Origin: a virus
IMG/VR virus record: IMGVR_UViG_3300027741_000025
Coordinates: 1 to 64,000 of that record
Strand: one strand, 5' to 3'
DNA: 64,000 nt
The translations under genes were made by a program, and so were the position numbers. Shown here in pieces: positions 24,474 to 32,990 of this stretch. The notes beneath the pieces were generated by a model. That model saw only the letters and a list, made by a program, of their open reading frames with translations, did not search any database and was not told the DNA's origin. Numbering within the stretch: the first letter of the stretch is position 1; each line of letters opens with the position of its first letter.

Positions 24474-24761
24474 TTATTTAACTAGCAGGTAAACTAAACC
24501 TATTACTTGAAGAGCAATAAATACAACTAAAACTTTATCTACAACTTTTGAGACATCCAGTTTTGCATCACTCTTTTTTGCTACTGACATCTTTTCTTCA
24601 ATTTTTTGTATCATTGATTTTTTGGCATCAACTTTTGATTCAACCGCCTTAGGAGCTAAAGATTTATTTTCTTTTGCGGGCTGTTTTCTATTTTTAGGAA
24701 CCATGGGCTTTTGTTTTTGATCCAATGGTTTTGTTTCATTTTTCTTGTTAGGTTTTTTCAT
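24474..24761 (-). CDS. Lys-rich protein with C-terminal membrane anchor
   Basis: 95 aa. Residues 1-70 are Lys/Pro/Gln/Glu-rich and probably disordered; the last 22 residues (V-L-V-V-F-I-A-L-Q-V-I-G-L-V-Y-L-L-V-K) form a single tail anchor. AAAGGGAG upstream. A tail-anchored cytoplasmic protein of unknown function. Confidence 0.55.
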   Translation of the reverse strand: MKKPNKKNETKPLDQKQKPMVPKNRKQPAKENKSLAPKAVESKVDAKKSMIQKIEEKMSVAKKSDAKLDVSKVVDKVLVVFIALQVIGLVYLLVK

Positions 24762-24794
24762 TTTTGTCTCCCTTTTAAGTACAGGTATATATAA

Positions 24795-25310
24795 TTATAT
24801 TCCCCATTTATTACTTAAGTAATTTATCAATTTTTTCTTATTTTCTTCAAAATTTGATTTGGATAATTCTTTTTGCTTCTCTCGGCTCTTAATTTCCTTT
24901 TCTTTAGCCCTTTTGTATAGTGGGTTTATCTTTTCCTCCCATACAATGTTTGGAACATAAGCCTCTAATTCTCCCGAAACTTCCTCATAAACATTTTGTG
25001 ATTCATATGCTACTTTAATTTTTTTATCATTTTCAAAAACAAATATTTCTAAATTAACGCCCATTCCAAGTCCATCAAAAAACCAACCTACGCAATCAAC
25101 ATTTGATTCTATATCCATTTCCTGTATGTCTTCGCCGGAAGTTTTCCAAAAATCATCATATGACAAAGTCTCTTTAACTACGCCTTGATCTAATATCTCA
25201 TGACCAAGATTTCTGGCTATACATACGAGCTTCCCTTGAAATCCCATGTATTCTTTTTGTATGGCTTCTACTGTTCTTTTTTCTTTTATTTGTTGTTCAT
25301 TAAATTTCAT
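24795..25310 (-). CDS. Conserved-looking protein of unknown function
   Basis: 171 aa from the ATG at 25310 (M-K-F-N-E-Q-Q-I-K-E-K). Central acidic and aromatic part with N-V-D-C-V-G-W-F-F-D-G-L-G-M-G-V-N-L-E-I-F near residue 77, and a C-terminal Lys/Glu coiled coil. The motif D-G-x-G-M-G-V-N-L-E-I looks like a beta-sheet core. No family recognised. Divergent from the peptidase at 25360. Confidence 0.5.
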   Translation of the reverse strand: MKFNEQQIKEKRTVEAIQKEYMGFQGKLVCIARNLGHEILDQGVVKETLSYDDFWKTSGEDIQEMDIESNVDCVGWFFDGLGMGVNLEIFVFENDKKIKVAYESQNVYEEVSGELEAYVPNIVWEEKINPLYKRAKEKEIKSREKQKELSKSNFEENKKKLINYLSNKWGI

Positions 25311-25359
25311 GGCTTCACGCAATATATATCTATAGAGTCAAAAGAAAAAGGAGTTTCTT

Positions 25360-26775
25360 ATGCTAAACAAAATATATAATTGGATTTTTCCAACTAAAAA
25401 AACAAACATTCTGAATAATAATCAACCCATAGAATATTGGGTGAATGATCCAACAACCCCGGAATTAATAGGAAGCACCATATATTCTGGCTCTGTTTTG
25501 CCTATTGATGTCAGCGGATTCGTAGGTGGTGGACACAAAATGACCACGCCAGAAGGCAGAGCAGCCAATTGCTATGCCATAGTCAACAACACTGTTGGCA
25601 ATATTACGCCAAAAATGAAAAAATTTCCTGGGCGTTGGGCAGCGACTAGTAAATTAAATGTATATCCAACCGCTGGTCAAGATCTAAATGCTTTTTACGA
25701 TAGACACAGCCTAAAGTTCTTTTATGCACTTGATCCTGTTGTTAAAAAGAATATTTATACAGCCGACAGTAGCGACATAGTTTCTCACGAAACTGGTCAC
25801 GCCCTTTTGGATGCTATAAGACCAGATTTTTGGAATGTTCAATCTTATGAAGTTTGGGCTTTACACGAATCTTTTGGAGATATAGTTGCGATATTAAACA
25901 TAATGGAAAATAAAGATCTTGTGAATATGGCTTTAAAACAAACTTCTGGAGATCTCAGCAAGAGTAATGTCATATCAAAGCTCGCAGAAGAGCTTGCCAA
26001 AGCTATATTCAATATAACAAAAGGAAAAAAGGGGTACAGTCCTTTATTTTTAAGAGATGCAGCCAATAACTTTAACTACGTCTCCCCAGACAGACTATCA
26101 GATAACACTCCTGATAACGTCTTGAGCAGAGAATGTCATAACTTTAGCAGAGTTTGGACTGGTGCGTGGTACGCCTGCTTAGTTGGAATTTATAATTTTA
26201 ATGTTAAAAATAATATTAATCAATACGATTCTTTGATGTCTGCAAAAGATATTATGGCTCGTTATTTTTTCGAAGCCGTTCAGAATGTGCCCATGACAGC
26301 CAGACTATTTGAAGCTTTGGCAAAAAAAATAATATTAATTGACTCTGGAAATGGATCAAAATATTCTGAAACATTAAATAAGGTGTTCACAGAAAGAAAT
26401 ATTATTGGAAAAATAAGCTTATTGAATAATTTTTCTTTTGATAATGTAAAAGGAGATAAAAAGTTTCTGAAAATAGAGTCTGAAGGAACTGAGATTTATA
26501 GCGATATGGAGAAAATAAAGACTTTAAAGATATCGGATTATGTGAGCAAAAAAGATATTTTAAATAAAAATCTTTATAATGTTGAAATAGAAGTGCCTTT
26601 CGAGGATAGATATGAATTATCAAAGGGTGGTATATTTATACAATCTACCAATAATATTGAAGAAAATGTAAATATTGCGGTTATGTGCTTAAATAGTTTG
26701 AGTAAGAATAATTTATTAGGAAATCTATTTAAAGTAGAAAACAATAAATTAGTCAGAAATAAATTTATAAATTAA
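25360..26775 (+). CDS. M4/thermolysin-like zinc metallopeptidase
   Basis: 471 aa with AAAAGGAG before the ATG. V-S-H-E-T-G-H-A-L near residue 142 is an HExxH zinc site, and A-L-H-E-S-F-G-D near 169 supplies the third Glu ligand (E-x-x-x-D) typical of gluzincins. An Arg/Trp/Gly region (R-V-W-T-G-A-W-Y-A) near 266 fits the C-terminal helical domain carrying the second His. No obvious signal peptide, unlike the other peptidases here. Its substrate could be intracellular, or the protein could be released on lysis or carried in virions. Confidence 0.75.
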   Translation: MLNKIYNWIFPTKKTNILNNNQPIEYWVNDPTTPELIGSTIYSGSVLPIDVSGFVGGGHKMTTPEGRAANCYAIVNNTVGNITPKMKKFPGRWAATSKLNVYPTAGQDLNAFYDRHSLKFFYALDPVVKKNIYTADSSDIVSHETGHALLDAIRPDFWNVQSYEVWALHESFGDIVAILNIMENKDLVNMALKQTSGDLSKSNVISKLAEELAKAIFNITKGKKGYSPLFLRDAANNFNYVSPDRLSDNTPDNVLSRECHNFSRVWTGAWYACLVGIYNFNVKNNINQYDSLMSAKDIMARYFFEAVQNVPMTARLFEALAKKIILIDSGNGSKYSETLNKVFTERNIIGKISLLNNFSFDNVKGDKKFLKIESEGTEIYSDMEKIKTLKISDYVSKKDILNKNLYNVEIEVPFEDRYELSKGGIFIQSTNNIEENVNIAVMCLNSLSKNNLLGNLFKVENNKLVRNKFIN

Positions 26776-26806
26776 ACTATACTATATTTGCCCAAAAAGA
26801 GATAGG

Positions 26807-26835
26807 TTGACTTAAAGTTAATTTAATGGTAAATT
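26807..26835 (+). promoter_or_regulatory. Sigma70-like promoter for the hyperacidic-protein gene
   Basis: TTGACT at 26807-26812 and TAAATT at 26830-26835 with a 17-base spacer, 37 bases before the ATG at 26873, with GAAAGGAAA between. The preceding gene ends at 26775. Host-type promoters in a late phage genome often mark early or constitutively expressed genes. Confidence 0.55.
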
Positions 26836-26872
26836 TTCACCTCTGTTGTTGAAAAAGAAAGGAAAATAAAAG

Positions 26873-27175
26873 ATGCCCCAAATTATAGACTTTGAAACCA
26901 TGCTCCCAGAGAAGCTTCTTAATGTTTTTTGTTTTTCAAGAGACGAAGATTATTTCGTTGATGATAACGATGATGAAGAAGAAGATTATAATGACTATGA
27001 AGATGAAGAAGAGGAGGATGGCGAGGAAGATGAAGACTGGGGCGGGGAGTGGGAAGAGGTAGGTGACGATGAGGATGAAGATGACGATGAGGACGATGAG
27101 GATTGGGATGAAGACGAGGATGAAGATGACGATGAGGATTGGGATGAAGATGAAGATGAAGATGAAGAATATTGA
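26873..27175 (+). CDS. Hyperacidic protein, possible DNA mimic
   Basis: 100 aa. A 28-residue ordinary N-terminus (M-P-Q-I-I-D-F-E-T-M-L-P-E-K-L-L) is followed by about 70 residues that are mostly Asp/Glu with spaced Trp (E-D-E-D-W-G-G-E-W, then D-W-D-E-D-E). It has its own promoter candidate, ribosome site and terminator. Such acidic proteins can mimic DNA (anti-restriction or anti-nuclease), bind cations or act as chaperones; the sequence alone does not choose. The tail is encoded by near-simple GAT/GAA/GAC repeats. Confidence 0.65.
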   Translation: MPQIIDFETMLPEKLLNVFCFSRDEDYFVDDNDDEEEDYNDYEDEEEEDGEEDEDWGGEWEEVGDDEDEDDDEDDEDWDEDEDEDDDEDWDEDEDEDEEY

Positions 27176-27207
27176 TTACAATCAAGATTAATTTCCTTTC
27201 TTTTTTA

Positions 27208-27234
27208 AAGCCCCTGATTTTTAGGGGCTTTTTT
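27208..27234 (+). terminator. Rho-independent terminator after the hyperacidic-protein gene
   Basis: AAGCCCCT (27208-27215) pairs with AGGGGCTT (27223-27230) around a 7-base loop, followed by TTTT. It lies just ahead of the terminase gene. Confidence 0.9.
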
Positions 27235-27247
27235 AATAGATAAACTT

Positions 27248-29011
27248 ATGGACTTTAAAGAGTATTATTTAAAACATTACGATCCCAAGTACTTTACCTT
27301 AAGTAATTATGAGTTCGCCATAGATCCAACAGAAACAATGGATGAGGTAAATTCATATGATATGGACAGACAAAAAAAAGAAATTGTTAAATGTGTCAAT
27401 AGTTTTGAGTATTTTTGTCACAAGTATATTAAAATCCTTCATCCTGTTAAGGGATTGATACCATTCGTTCCTTTTAACTATCAAAGAAAAGTAATAAGTG
27501 ATTACGAAAAGAACAGATTTAATATAATTTCTAAGTTTAGACAGGGCGGTCTTACCACAGTCACTCTTCTTTGGGGTTTGTGGAGATGTATGTTTAAATT
27601 GGATCAACAAATAATGTTGATATCTAAAACAGACAGAGAAGCCACAGACACAGGAGCTATAATAGACAGAGCGGTAGAGCACTTGCCTTCTTGGCTTATT
27701 CCAAAAAAAGACAAGAAGTGGAATGATCATTTAAAAGAATTTTCTGACACTGGGGGCGCCTTGAAATTCTATTCACCAGAAGCTTCCCGTGGTAAAAGCG
27801 TTACATTTTTAATAATAGACGAAGCTGCATTCATACCCGATATGGATAAACATTGGAAAGCTATGTGGCCAGTCTTGAGCACAGGTGGCAGCTGTGTTTT
27901 GATATCCACGGTTAACGGTATGGGAAACTGGTATGAACAAACATATAATGATGCAAGAGAAAAAAGAAATATGTTTAACGTCATAGATCTGGACTATTGG
28001 GAGCACCCAGAATATAACAACGAAAAGTGGATCGATGAACAAAAACGTCAGTTGGGAGAAAAAGGGTTTCTGCAAGAAGTTTTAAGAGAGTTCTTAGGCT
28101 CTGGCGAAACTTATATACCCTCTAATATAATAAGAGAATTGACTGAATATACAGAAAAAATGCCTCCCATCAAAAAACTTTTTCCTAAGTGGACAAATAA
28201 AAGCGGCAGAGCAGCACAGTTAGAAACCGACGAAAGCAACAAAGGTGCTTTGTGGATTTGGAAAGAACCAAATGAAAGTAGAGAATACATAATAGGTGTT
28301 GACTGTGCTGATGGCATGGGAGAGGATGCAGACAACAATTGTTTCCAGATTCTTGATATGGAAACACTTGAACAAGTTGCTGAGTTCTATAGTAATTTAA
28401 TAGCTCCGCATTTATTTGCACAAATAATAAAAGAAGTGGGTGTATATTACAATACAGCTTTAGTAGTGGTTGAAAACATGGCTGCCGGCGGAGCCGTCTT
28501 AAGTTCTCTGCAGAACACGCTGTTTTATGAAAATATATTTTTTGAAACTAAGAAGAGTGGGGCGCAAACAATAGGTTTTAAGGTAAATAGAATAAATAGA
28601 CCAATGCTACTGGAGGCTATGCAAAGTAGAATTCTTAGCAAATCAATTAGGATAAATAGTGCCCGTCTAACTTCTGAGTTGCAAACATTTGAATATAACC
28701 CAGTTACTAAAAGAGCCGAGGCTCAAAAAAGAAAGCATGACGATGCAATCTCAGCTTTATGTTTATCTTTGTACGTCAGAAACCAGATGATTCAAGACTT
28801 ACCAGTTGGAGCTTCTGCTCCCCAGGAAGCGACAAGTATTTTAAGCAGTGACGTTTGTCAAGAAATTAAAAGAGAGCTTTTTGATTCAAGATATGAAGAT
28901 TTTATTGAAGAAGAAATAAGCACAAGTTCCTCTATTAGTGAAGAGCAACAAGAGCTTCTTTTTAATTTATATAGAAAAAATAATAAAATATTAAAAGAGT
29001 TTGGATGGTAA
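27248..29011 (+). CDS. Large terminase subunit (T4 gp17-like)
   Basis: 587 aa. ATPase domain: K-F-R-Q-G-G-L-T-T near residue 97 in the Walker A position, without the usual Lys before T-T but with the upstream Lys variant seen in many terminases; L-I-I-D-E-A-A-F near 190 is Walker B plus catalytic Glu. Nuclease domain: I-G-V-D-C-A-D-G near 350, V-V-V-E-N-M near 406, and H-D-D-A-I-S-A near 498, matching the RNase H-like metal residues. It powers DNA packaging and cuts the concatemer. On the plus strand, away from the minus-strand head genes. No small terminase gene is evident beside it. Confidence 0.93.
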   Translation: MDFKEYYLKHYDPKYFTLSNYEFAIDPTETMDEVNSYDMDRQKKEIVKCVNSFEYFCHKYIKILHPVKGLIPFVPFNYQRKVISDYEKNRFNIISKFRQGGLTTVTLLWGLWRCMFKLDQQIMLISKTDREATDTGAIIDRAVEHLPSWLIPKKDKKWNDHLKEFSDTGGALKFYSPEASRGKSVTFLIIDEAAFIPDMDKHWKAMWPVLSTGGSCVLISTVNGMGNWYEQTYNDAREKRNMFNVIDLDYWEHPEYNNEKWIDEQKRQLGEKGFLQEVLREFLGSGETYIPSNIIRELTEYTEKMPPIKKLFPKWTNKSGRAAQLETDESNKGALWIWKEPNESREYIIGVDCADGMGEDADNNCFQILDMETLEQVAEFYSNLIAPHLFAQIIKEVGVYYNTALVVVENMAAGGAVLSSLQNTLFYENIFFETKKSGAQTIGFKVNRINRPMLLEAMQSRILSKSIRINSARLTSELQTFEYNPVTKRAEAQKRKHDDAISALCLSLYVRNQMIQDLPVGASAPQEATSILSSDVCQEIKRELFDSRYEDFIEEEISTSSSISEEQQELLFNLYRKNNKILKEFGW

Positions 29012-29014
29012 ATT

Positions 29015-29290
29015 GTGAAACATAACTATGAGACGGTTGTAAACTATTTAGAATTAGCTTATAAGAATTGTGATTCTTCAAATGAATCGGCAGATCTTAA
29101 AAGCATAATTTCTCAGCTTATAAATGGTTTTAATAAACTCATAATTAAAAATAAAAAAAGAAATAATAGCAGATTAGGTGAAGCCAAATCAGCCAAATAT
29201 GCATATCCATTAGAAACTCTCCAGATTCTAGAGGGATTGATTGAAAAAGAAAGAGAAAAGGGAAAATCAAATGAGACTATTGACAATTGA
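29015..29290 (+). CDS. Small helical protein downstream of terminase
   Basis: 91 aa with a GTG start 3 bases after the terminase stop. Helical and basic (L-I-I-K-N-K-K-R-N-N-S-R), then L-E-T-L-Q-I-L-E-G-L-I-E-K-E-R-E-K. It overlaps the next gene by 20 bases. Unknown function; the location would allow a packaging accessory role, which is inference. Confidence 0.5.
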   Translation: MKHNYETVVNYLELAYKNCDSSNESADLKSIISQLINGFNKLIIKNKKRNNSRLGEAKSAKYAYPLETLQILEGLIEKEREKGKSNETIDN

Positions 29291-29759
29291 AAATATAAAA
29301 TTATTTGATAAAAACAATTACATAAAATACGAGCAAAGCAACTTAAAAAACACACTACATCAATCGGGTGAGTTTTATATTTTGAGTTGTCTTTTTGGAA
29401 ACACAACAAGAGCAGATTTTTATTATGCCGGACTTGACAATAGAACTACATTAAGCACATCTGATGTTATGTCTTCTCTTGTGAACGAGCCCTCTGCAAA
29501 CGGTTACAGCAGACAAAAAATAACTTCTTGGTCTACACCAACCATTTCCAATTCTGTTTATGTTGTAAAAAGTGGCAATATAACTTTTAATGCATCAACT
29601 GGAGTAAGCCCAGCATGGGGACCAGTCAAAAATATATTTCTAACTGCTAAACAGAGTGGTATTGAATATTTAATTTCTTCTGTTAAATTAAATCAAGTAT
29701 TAACAATGGCTGCTGGAGATTCTATTGTTTTGGTTGTGAATCTTTCTCTAAGTAATTAA
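29271..29759 (+). CDS. Putative virion structural protein
   Basis: 162 aa from the ATG at 29271 (M-R-L-L-T-I-E-N-I-K-L-F), with AAAAGGG upstream. Beta-rich with N-T-T-R-A-D-F-Y-Y-A-G-L-D-N-R-T-T-L and N-G-Y-S-R-Q-K-I-T-S-W, and a C-terminal A-A-G-D-S-I-V-L-V-V-N-L-S-L. The pattern fits small tail or decoration proteins. Convergent and slightly overlapping with 29748-30200. Confidence 0.5.
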   Translation: MRLLTIENIKLFDKNNYIKYEQSNLKNTLHQSGEFYILSCLFGNTTRADFYYAGLDNRTTLSTSDVMSSLVNEPSANGYSRQKITSWSTPTISNSVYVVKSGNITFNASTGVSPAWGPVKNIFLTAKQSGIEYLISSVKLNQVLTMAAGDSIVLVVNLSLSN

Positions 29760-30200
29760 AGATTCGTTTAAATTTTCTATTTTTTGAATTTCTATACTAT
29801 GGATTATATTGATATAATCTGAAATTTCATATACTTTAAAATTAATCCATTCTGCTCCGCCATCTTTTATATCCAATAATAATTTCGAACAAGGTATGTA
29901 ATCTTTTTTTTTCTTAAAAAACTTTTTTATTTTTGTAGGCAAGATATTATCGCCTTCTCTAGCCAGGTATATCTTATAGCCATCGTCTGTTACATCTATT
30001 CCTTTTGATTGATTTTTATCATCATTTGCAATAATGTATTTACAAAAAACTTCTATTGCAGGCTCAGATGTCTCACTCTTGTCATAAAACCAAACGGGCA
30101 CACTAACACCCACAACCTCTATTTGTTTTCCTTCATAAATATCGTATCTTTGTTCTCTTGTTAAAAAAACATTGTGAGAAACGCACAGTATAGAATTCAT
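29748..30200 (-). CDS. Protein of unknown function
   Basis: 150 aa. Mixed alpha/beta with V-F-L-T-R-E-Q-R-Y-D-I-Y-E-G and F-F-K-K-K-K-D-Y-I-P-C-S-K-L-L-L-D-I-K-D-G. No family recognised. Divergent from the trypsin-like protease gene. Confidence 0.45.
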   Translation of the reverse strand: MNSILCVSHNVFLTREQRYDIYEGKQIEVVGVSVPVWFYDKSETSEPAIEVFCKYIIANDDKNQSKGIDVTDDGYKIYLAREGDNILPTKIKKFFKKKKDYIPCSKLLLDIKDGGAEWINFKVYEISDYINIIHSIEIQKIENLNESLIT

Positions 30201-30229
30201 AACATTATATGAGTAATATTTTTAGCAAA

Positions 30230-30241
30230 ACTAATAAATAC
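30230..30241 (+). promoter_or_regulatory. Third copy of motif ACTAATAAATAC
   Basis: Identical to 1019-1030. It ends 3 bases before the ATG at 30245. If it is a promoter, the transcript would start inside the gene unless translation starts later, so here it could be chance or mark a leaderless start. Confidence 0.25.
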
Positions 30242-30244
30242 ATT

Positions 30245-31123
30245 ATGGTTAAATATTTGTGTTTTTTCTTTTTGTTATTGTGTTTTACATCTTCGGCTTT
30301 TGCCCAAAGAATTAAACACCCAATGGATAATATGCCATTGGTCCCCACTGTTCCTCTGACGGGGGAAAACGATCTTTATGGAATGCCAATAGAAGAAAGA
30401 GGCGAAGAATACAAAAAGTTTTTATCTCCTTCTTTAAAAATTATGGTAAATGGAGCAAGCGGTTCTGGGACAATAATTTATTATGATAAAAAAGATAATA
30501 CAGCTTATGTGGCAACGTGTGGACACCTTTGGAATCCTGGTGTCTTGAATTATGAGCAAGCAAAAATCAAAAAGCTAAAATGCAAGGTTCTAACTTGGTT
30601 TCATAATAATAAGAAGTTAGATGAAACAAAAACATACGATGCAAGCGTTTTATTTTACAGTTATGTTGAAGGTTGTGATACAGCTCTAATAAAGTTTACG
30701 CCCGACTGGGTCCCTGATTATTTCCCAATAGCTCAAAAAGACTACCCTTATGTTAAAGGCACAATAGCTCATTCTATGGGTTGCGACGGAGGAAACGAAG
30801 TGGCTCATTATAAAGTAGAGATAGTAGGGTTAAGAAATAGAGGGGATTTAGTAACCATTCAAAACAGCCCAAGACCCGGCAGATCCGGCGGCGGTCTTGT
30901 CGATGATAACTTTTTCTATATAGGAACTTGTTGGGGAACTACAGCATTCGATGGTGGAGGACAAGGATTTTTTACATCATTACCTGTTATTCATGATTTT
31001 TGGAATAAGAATGGTTTCGACTGGCTTCTTAAAATTAAAAAACAAAAAGTAATTATTTTAAATAGAAATACAAATAAAAAAGAAATAATTGAAGGAGATT
31101 ATATTCTGATGCCATCTCTCTAA
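30245..31123 (+). CDS. Secreted trypsin-like serine protease
   Basis: 292 aa from the ATG at 30245; an in-frame ATG at 30209 would add 12 polar residues. Signal peptide M-V-K-Y-L-C-F-F-F-L-L-L-C-F-T-S-S-A-F-A, with A-F-A as cleavage site. The triad order is trypsin-like: V-A-T-C-G-H-L near residue 92, C-D-T-A-L-I-K-F near 143, and P-G-R-S-G-G-G-L near 212. It should act in the periplasm or outside the cell. Convergent with the nuclease gene at 31120 (4-base overlap). Confidence 0.8.
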   Translation: MVKYLCFFFLLLCFTSSAFAQRIKHPMDNMPLVPTVPLTGENDLYGMPIEERGEEYKKFLSPSLKIMVNGASGSGTIIYYDKKDNTAYVATCGHLWNPGVLNYEQAKIKKLKCKVLTWFHNNKKLDETKTYDASVLFYSYVEGCDTALIKFTPDWVPDYFPIAQKDYPYVKGTIAHSMGCDGGNEVAHYKVEIVGLRNRGDLVTIQNSPRPGRSGGGLVDDNFFYIGTCWGTTAFDGGGQGFFTSLPVIHDFWNKNGFDWLLKIKKQKVIILNRNTNKKEIIEGDYILMPSL

Positions 31124-31875
31124 GTCAATGAGTAGAATGGGCATAATTTACGAAAATCGCAGCGCCTGCAGTGATCCCCGGTCCTTCCGAAAACATTTTC
31201 CGGATCCTTAGCTTGAATATCATTGTATATACTCAATAGCATTTTCTCCACTCCATCAAGCATAGATTGATTGAATTTAGTTGGTATTAAATCTCCGCCA
31301 TCCAAATAATAAAGAGCAGCCCTTATATTTTCTGCTTTTATTCCAAAAAGCTTTTGTACAACTTTTGCATAGCACAACATCTGTGTATCTTGACGTATTG
31401 TTTGAGGAGTTTTCCTCCACCTACCCTTCTTCGTAGTCTTATAGTCTATTATAAAGCACATATCATCTTTGATTATCAATCGATCTATAACACCTGTTAA
31501 ATATTTCTCATGCGGAGGATCTAAATCATATTTAAAAAAATATTCTGTTTCTCCATCAAAGCCTACTCTATCGCTTAATTTTTTAATATTTGTTATATGT
31601 TCATTTAATTTATTTTTGTATTCAGATGTTAATTCTACCTTCTTATCCTCTAGCATCAGTTCACCTTTTAAATACGGCTGAAGAAATTTATTTATTTCTA
31701 TTTCACCTTTATTCTTGACATACTCCTCTGCCACTTTATGAACAAGTTTTCCGTAAAGAAAATACTCAGGCTCAGGCTCTTGAGATGATAGTTTTAAATG
31801 ATATTTGTATTTATATGCCTGGTTGCATTGATCCCAAAGTTGTTTTCTACTGACTGATAAATGTTCTATTTTCAT
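31120..31875 (-). CDS. Cas4/RecB-like PD-(D/E)XK nuclease with Fe-S cluster
   Basis: 251 aa. N-terminal S-V-S-R-K-Q-L-W-D-Q-C with Cys17; G-K-L-V-H-K near residue 43 (motif His); G-V-I-D-R-L near 126 and I-I-D-Y-K-T-T near 138 (D...D-x-K). C-terminal C-R-R-C-D-F-R-K-L-C near 237. Four Cys flanking the nuclease core is the Cas4/AddB iron-sulphur arrangement. Likely an exonuclease in phage recombination or replication. Divergent from the primase, which supports a replication role; no other cas genes are nearby. Confidence 0.85.
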   Translation of the reverse strand: MKIEHLSVSRKQLWDQCNQAYKYKYHLKLSSQEPEPEYFLYGKLVHKVAEEYVKNKGEIEINKFLQPYLKGELMLEDKKVELTSEYKNKLNEHITNIKKLSDRVGFDGETEYFFKYDLDPPHEKYLTGVIDRLIIKDDMCFIIDYKTTKKGRWRKTPQTIRQDTQMLCYAKVVQKLFGIKAENIRAALYYLDGGDLIPTKFNQSMLDGVEKMLLSIYNDIQAKDPENVFGRTGDHCRRCDFRKLCPFYSLT

Positions 31876-31931
31876 AAACTATAGGAGTAAATCGAATTGC
31901 AAAAAAGAACAAAAATCGATATAATTTGAAC

Positions 31932-32990
31932 ATGGGAATCTTTGAGAACTTCCAAAAATGGGCAGAAGATCGCTTTGACGGAGATGTAGTCGTCAAGGGA
32001 AACGAGATTGTATTAAACTCTATATTTGCAGATGATACAAAATACCATCTATGGTGTAGCCCATCAGGCGGCAAAACAGAAAGAAAAAATGGTGTTTTTC
32101 ATTGCTTCAAAACAGATAAAAAAGGCTCCCTTCCGAAATTAATACAAATTGTAGATAAGTGTAGCTTTGAAAAAGCCATATGCGTTCTACATGGTAGATC
32201 AACAATATCAGAATTAGAAGAAAAGCTTTTTGAGTTTTTTGAAAACATAGATGAAAATCAAGATGTAAAAATAAGCAAGCCCGAAAAAGTCCAACTATCT
32301 TTGCCAGAAGGAAGCTGTCTAATAAGCTCTTTGCCAAAGAATAATTTTTGGAGAAATTTAGCTTCTGAATATCTTGCTAAAAGAAAAATACCTACGGATG
32401 GATTGTATATCTGCAAGACAGCCCCTTATAAAGCAAGAATAATAATTCCATATTATGATTCTTCTGGAGATCTTTTTTATTGGAACGGTAGACATGTTGG
32501 TAATTCAAGAATTAGATACTTAGGTCCACCTAAAGAAGTTGGAGTCGGCAAGTCTGACGTTTTATTTTTCGCAGGAGGAAACTGGGCTGAGAAAAATGAA
32601 GAAATATATCTTTGTGAAGGAGAGTTTGACGCACTTAGTCTCTTCTACAGTGGGCTAAACGGGGTTGCTTGCGGCGGCAAAAACCTAAGTGAAAAACAAA
32701 TGAATTTAATAAAAGATTACAAGATAGTTATATGTCTTGATAATGACAAGGCTGGTCTGGGAGGCATGACCACAATGACAGACATGATTAACAAAAACAT
32801 TGAGTCAAAAAACTTAAAAGAACGATTAATGTTCGTTAGTCCTCATAAGTCCTATAAAGACTGGAACGAAATGTTTGTAAAAGAAGGTCCATCTGTCATG
32901 AAAAACTATGCACTAGCCACAAGAAAAAATTTAGATTTCCAAGCTCCTATGGGTATGGGTGGAGACTATTTTAGAATAAAGGGAATGTGA
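31932..32990 (+). CDS. Toprim-domain DNA primase
   Basis: 352 aa from the ATG at 31932 (M-G-I-F-E-N-F-Q-K-W). The N-terminal part (W-C-S-P-S-G-G-K-T-E-R, then F-H-C-F) looks like a reduced DnaG-type zinc region. Toprim motifs follow: Y-L-C-E-G-E-F-D-A-L near 227 with the catalytic Glu, and I-C-L-D-N-D-K-A-G near 266 with the D-x-D. No helicase domain is fused. Its 3' end is adjacent to, and not obviously truncated by, the TnpB element. Confidence 0.8.
   Translation: MGIFENFQKWAEDRFDGDVVVKGNEIVLNSIFADDTKYHLWCSPSGGKTERKNGVFHCFKTDKKGSLPKLIQIVDKCSFEKAICVLHGRSTISELEEKLFEFFENIDENQDVKISKPEKVQLSLPEGSCLISSLPKNNFWRNLASEYLAKRKIPTDGLYICKTAPYKARIIIPYYDSSGDLFYWNGRHVGNSRIRYLGPPKEVGVGKSDVLFFAGGNWAEKNEEIYLCEGEFDALSLFYSGLNGVACGGKNLSEKQMNLIKDYKIVICLDNDKAGLGGMTTMTDMINKNIESKNLKERLMFVSPHKSYKDWNEMFVKEGPSVMKNYALATRKNLDFQAPMGMGGDYFRIKGM

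Noticed and set aside
26919-27185. Minus-strand His/Leu/Pro-rich frame
   Set aside because: Antisense of the Asp/Glu-rich tail of the hyperacidic gene, which has promoter, ribosome site and terminator.
31120-31875. Cas4-like protein considered as part of a CRISPR-Cas system
   Set aside because: No array or other cas genes; next to a primase, so a recombination or replication nuclease is more likely.
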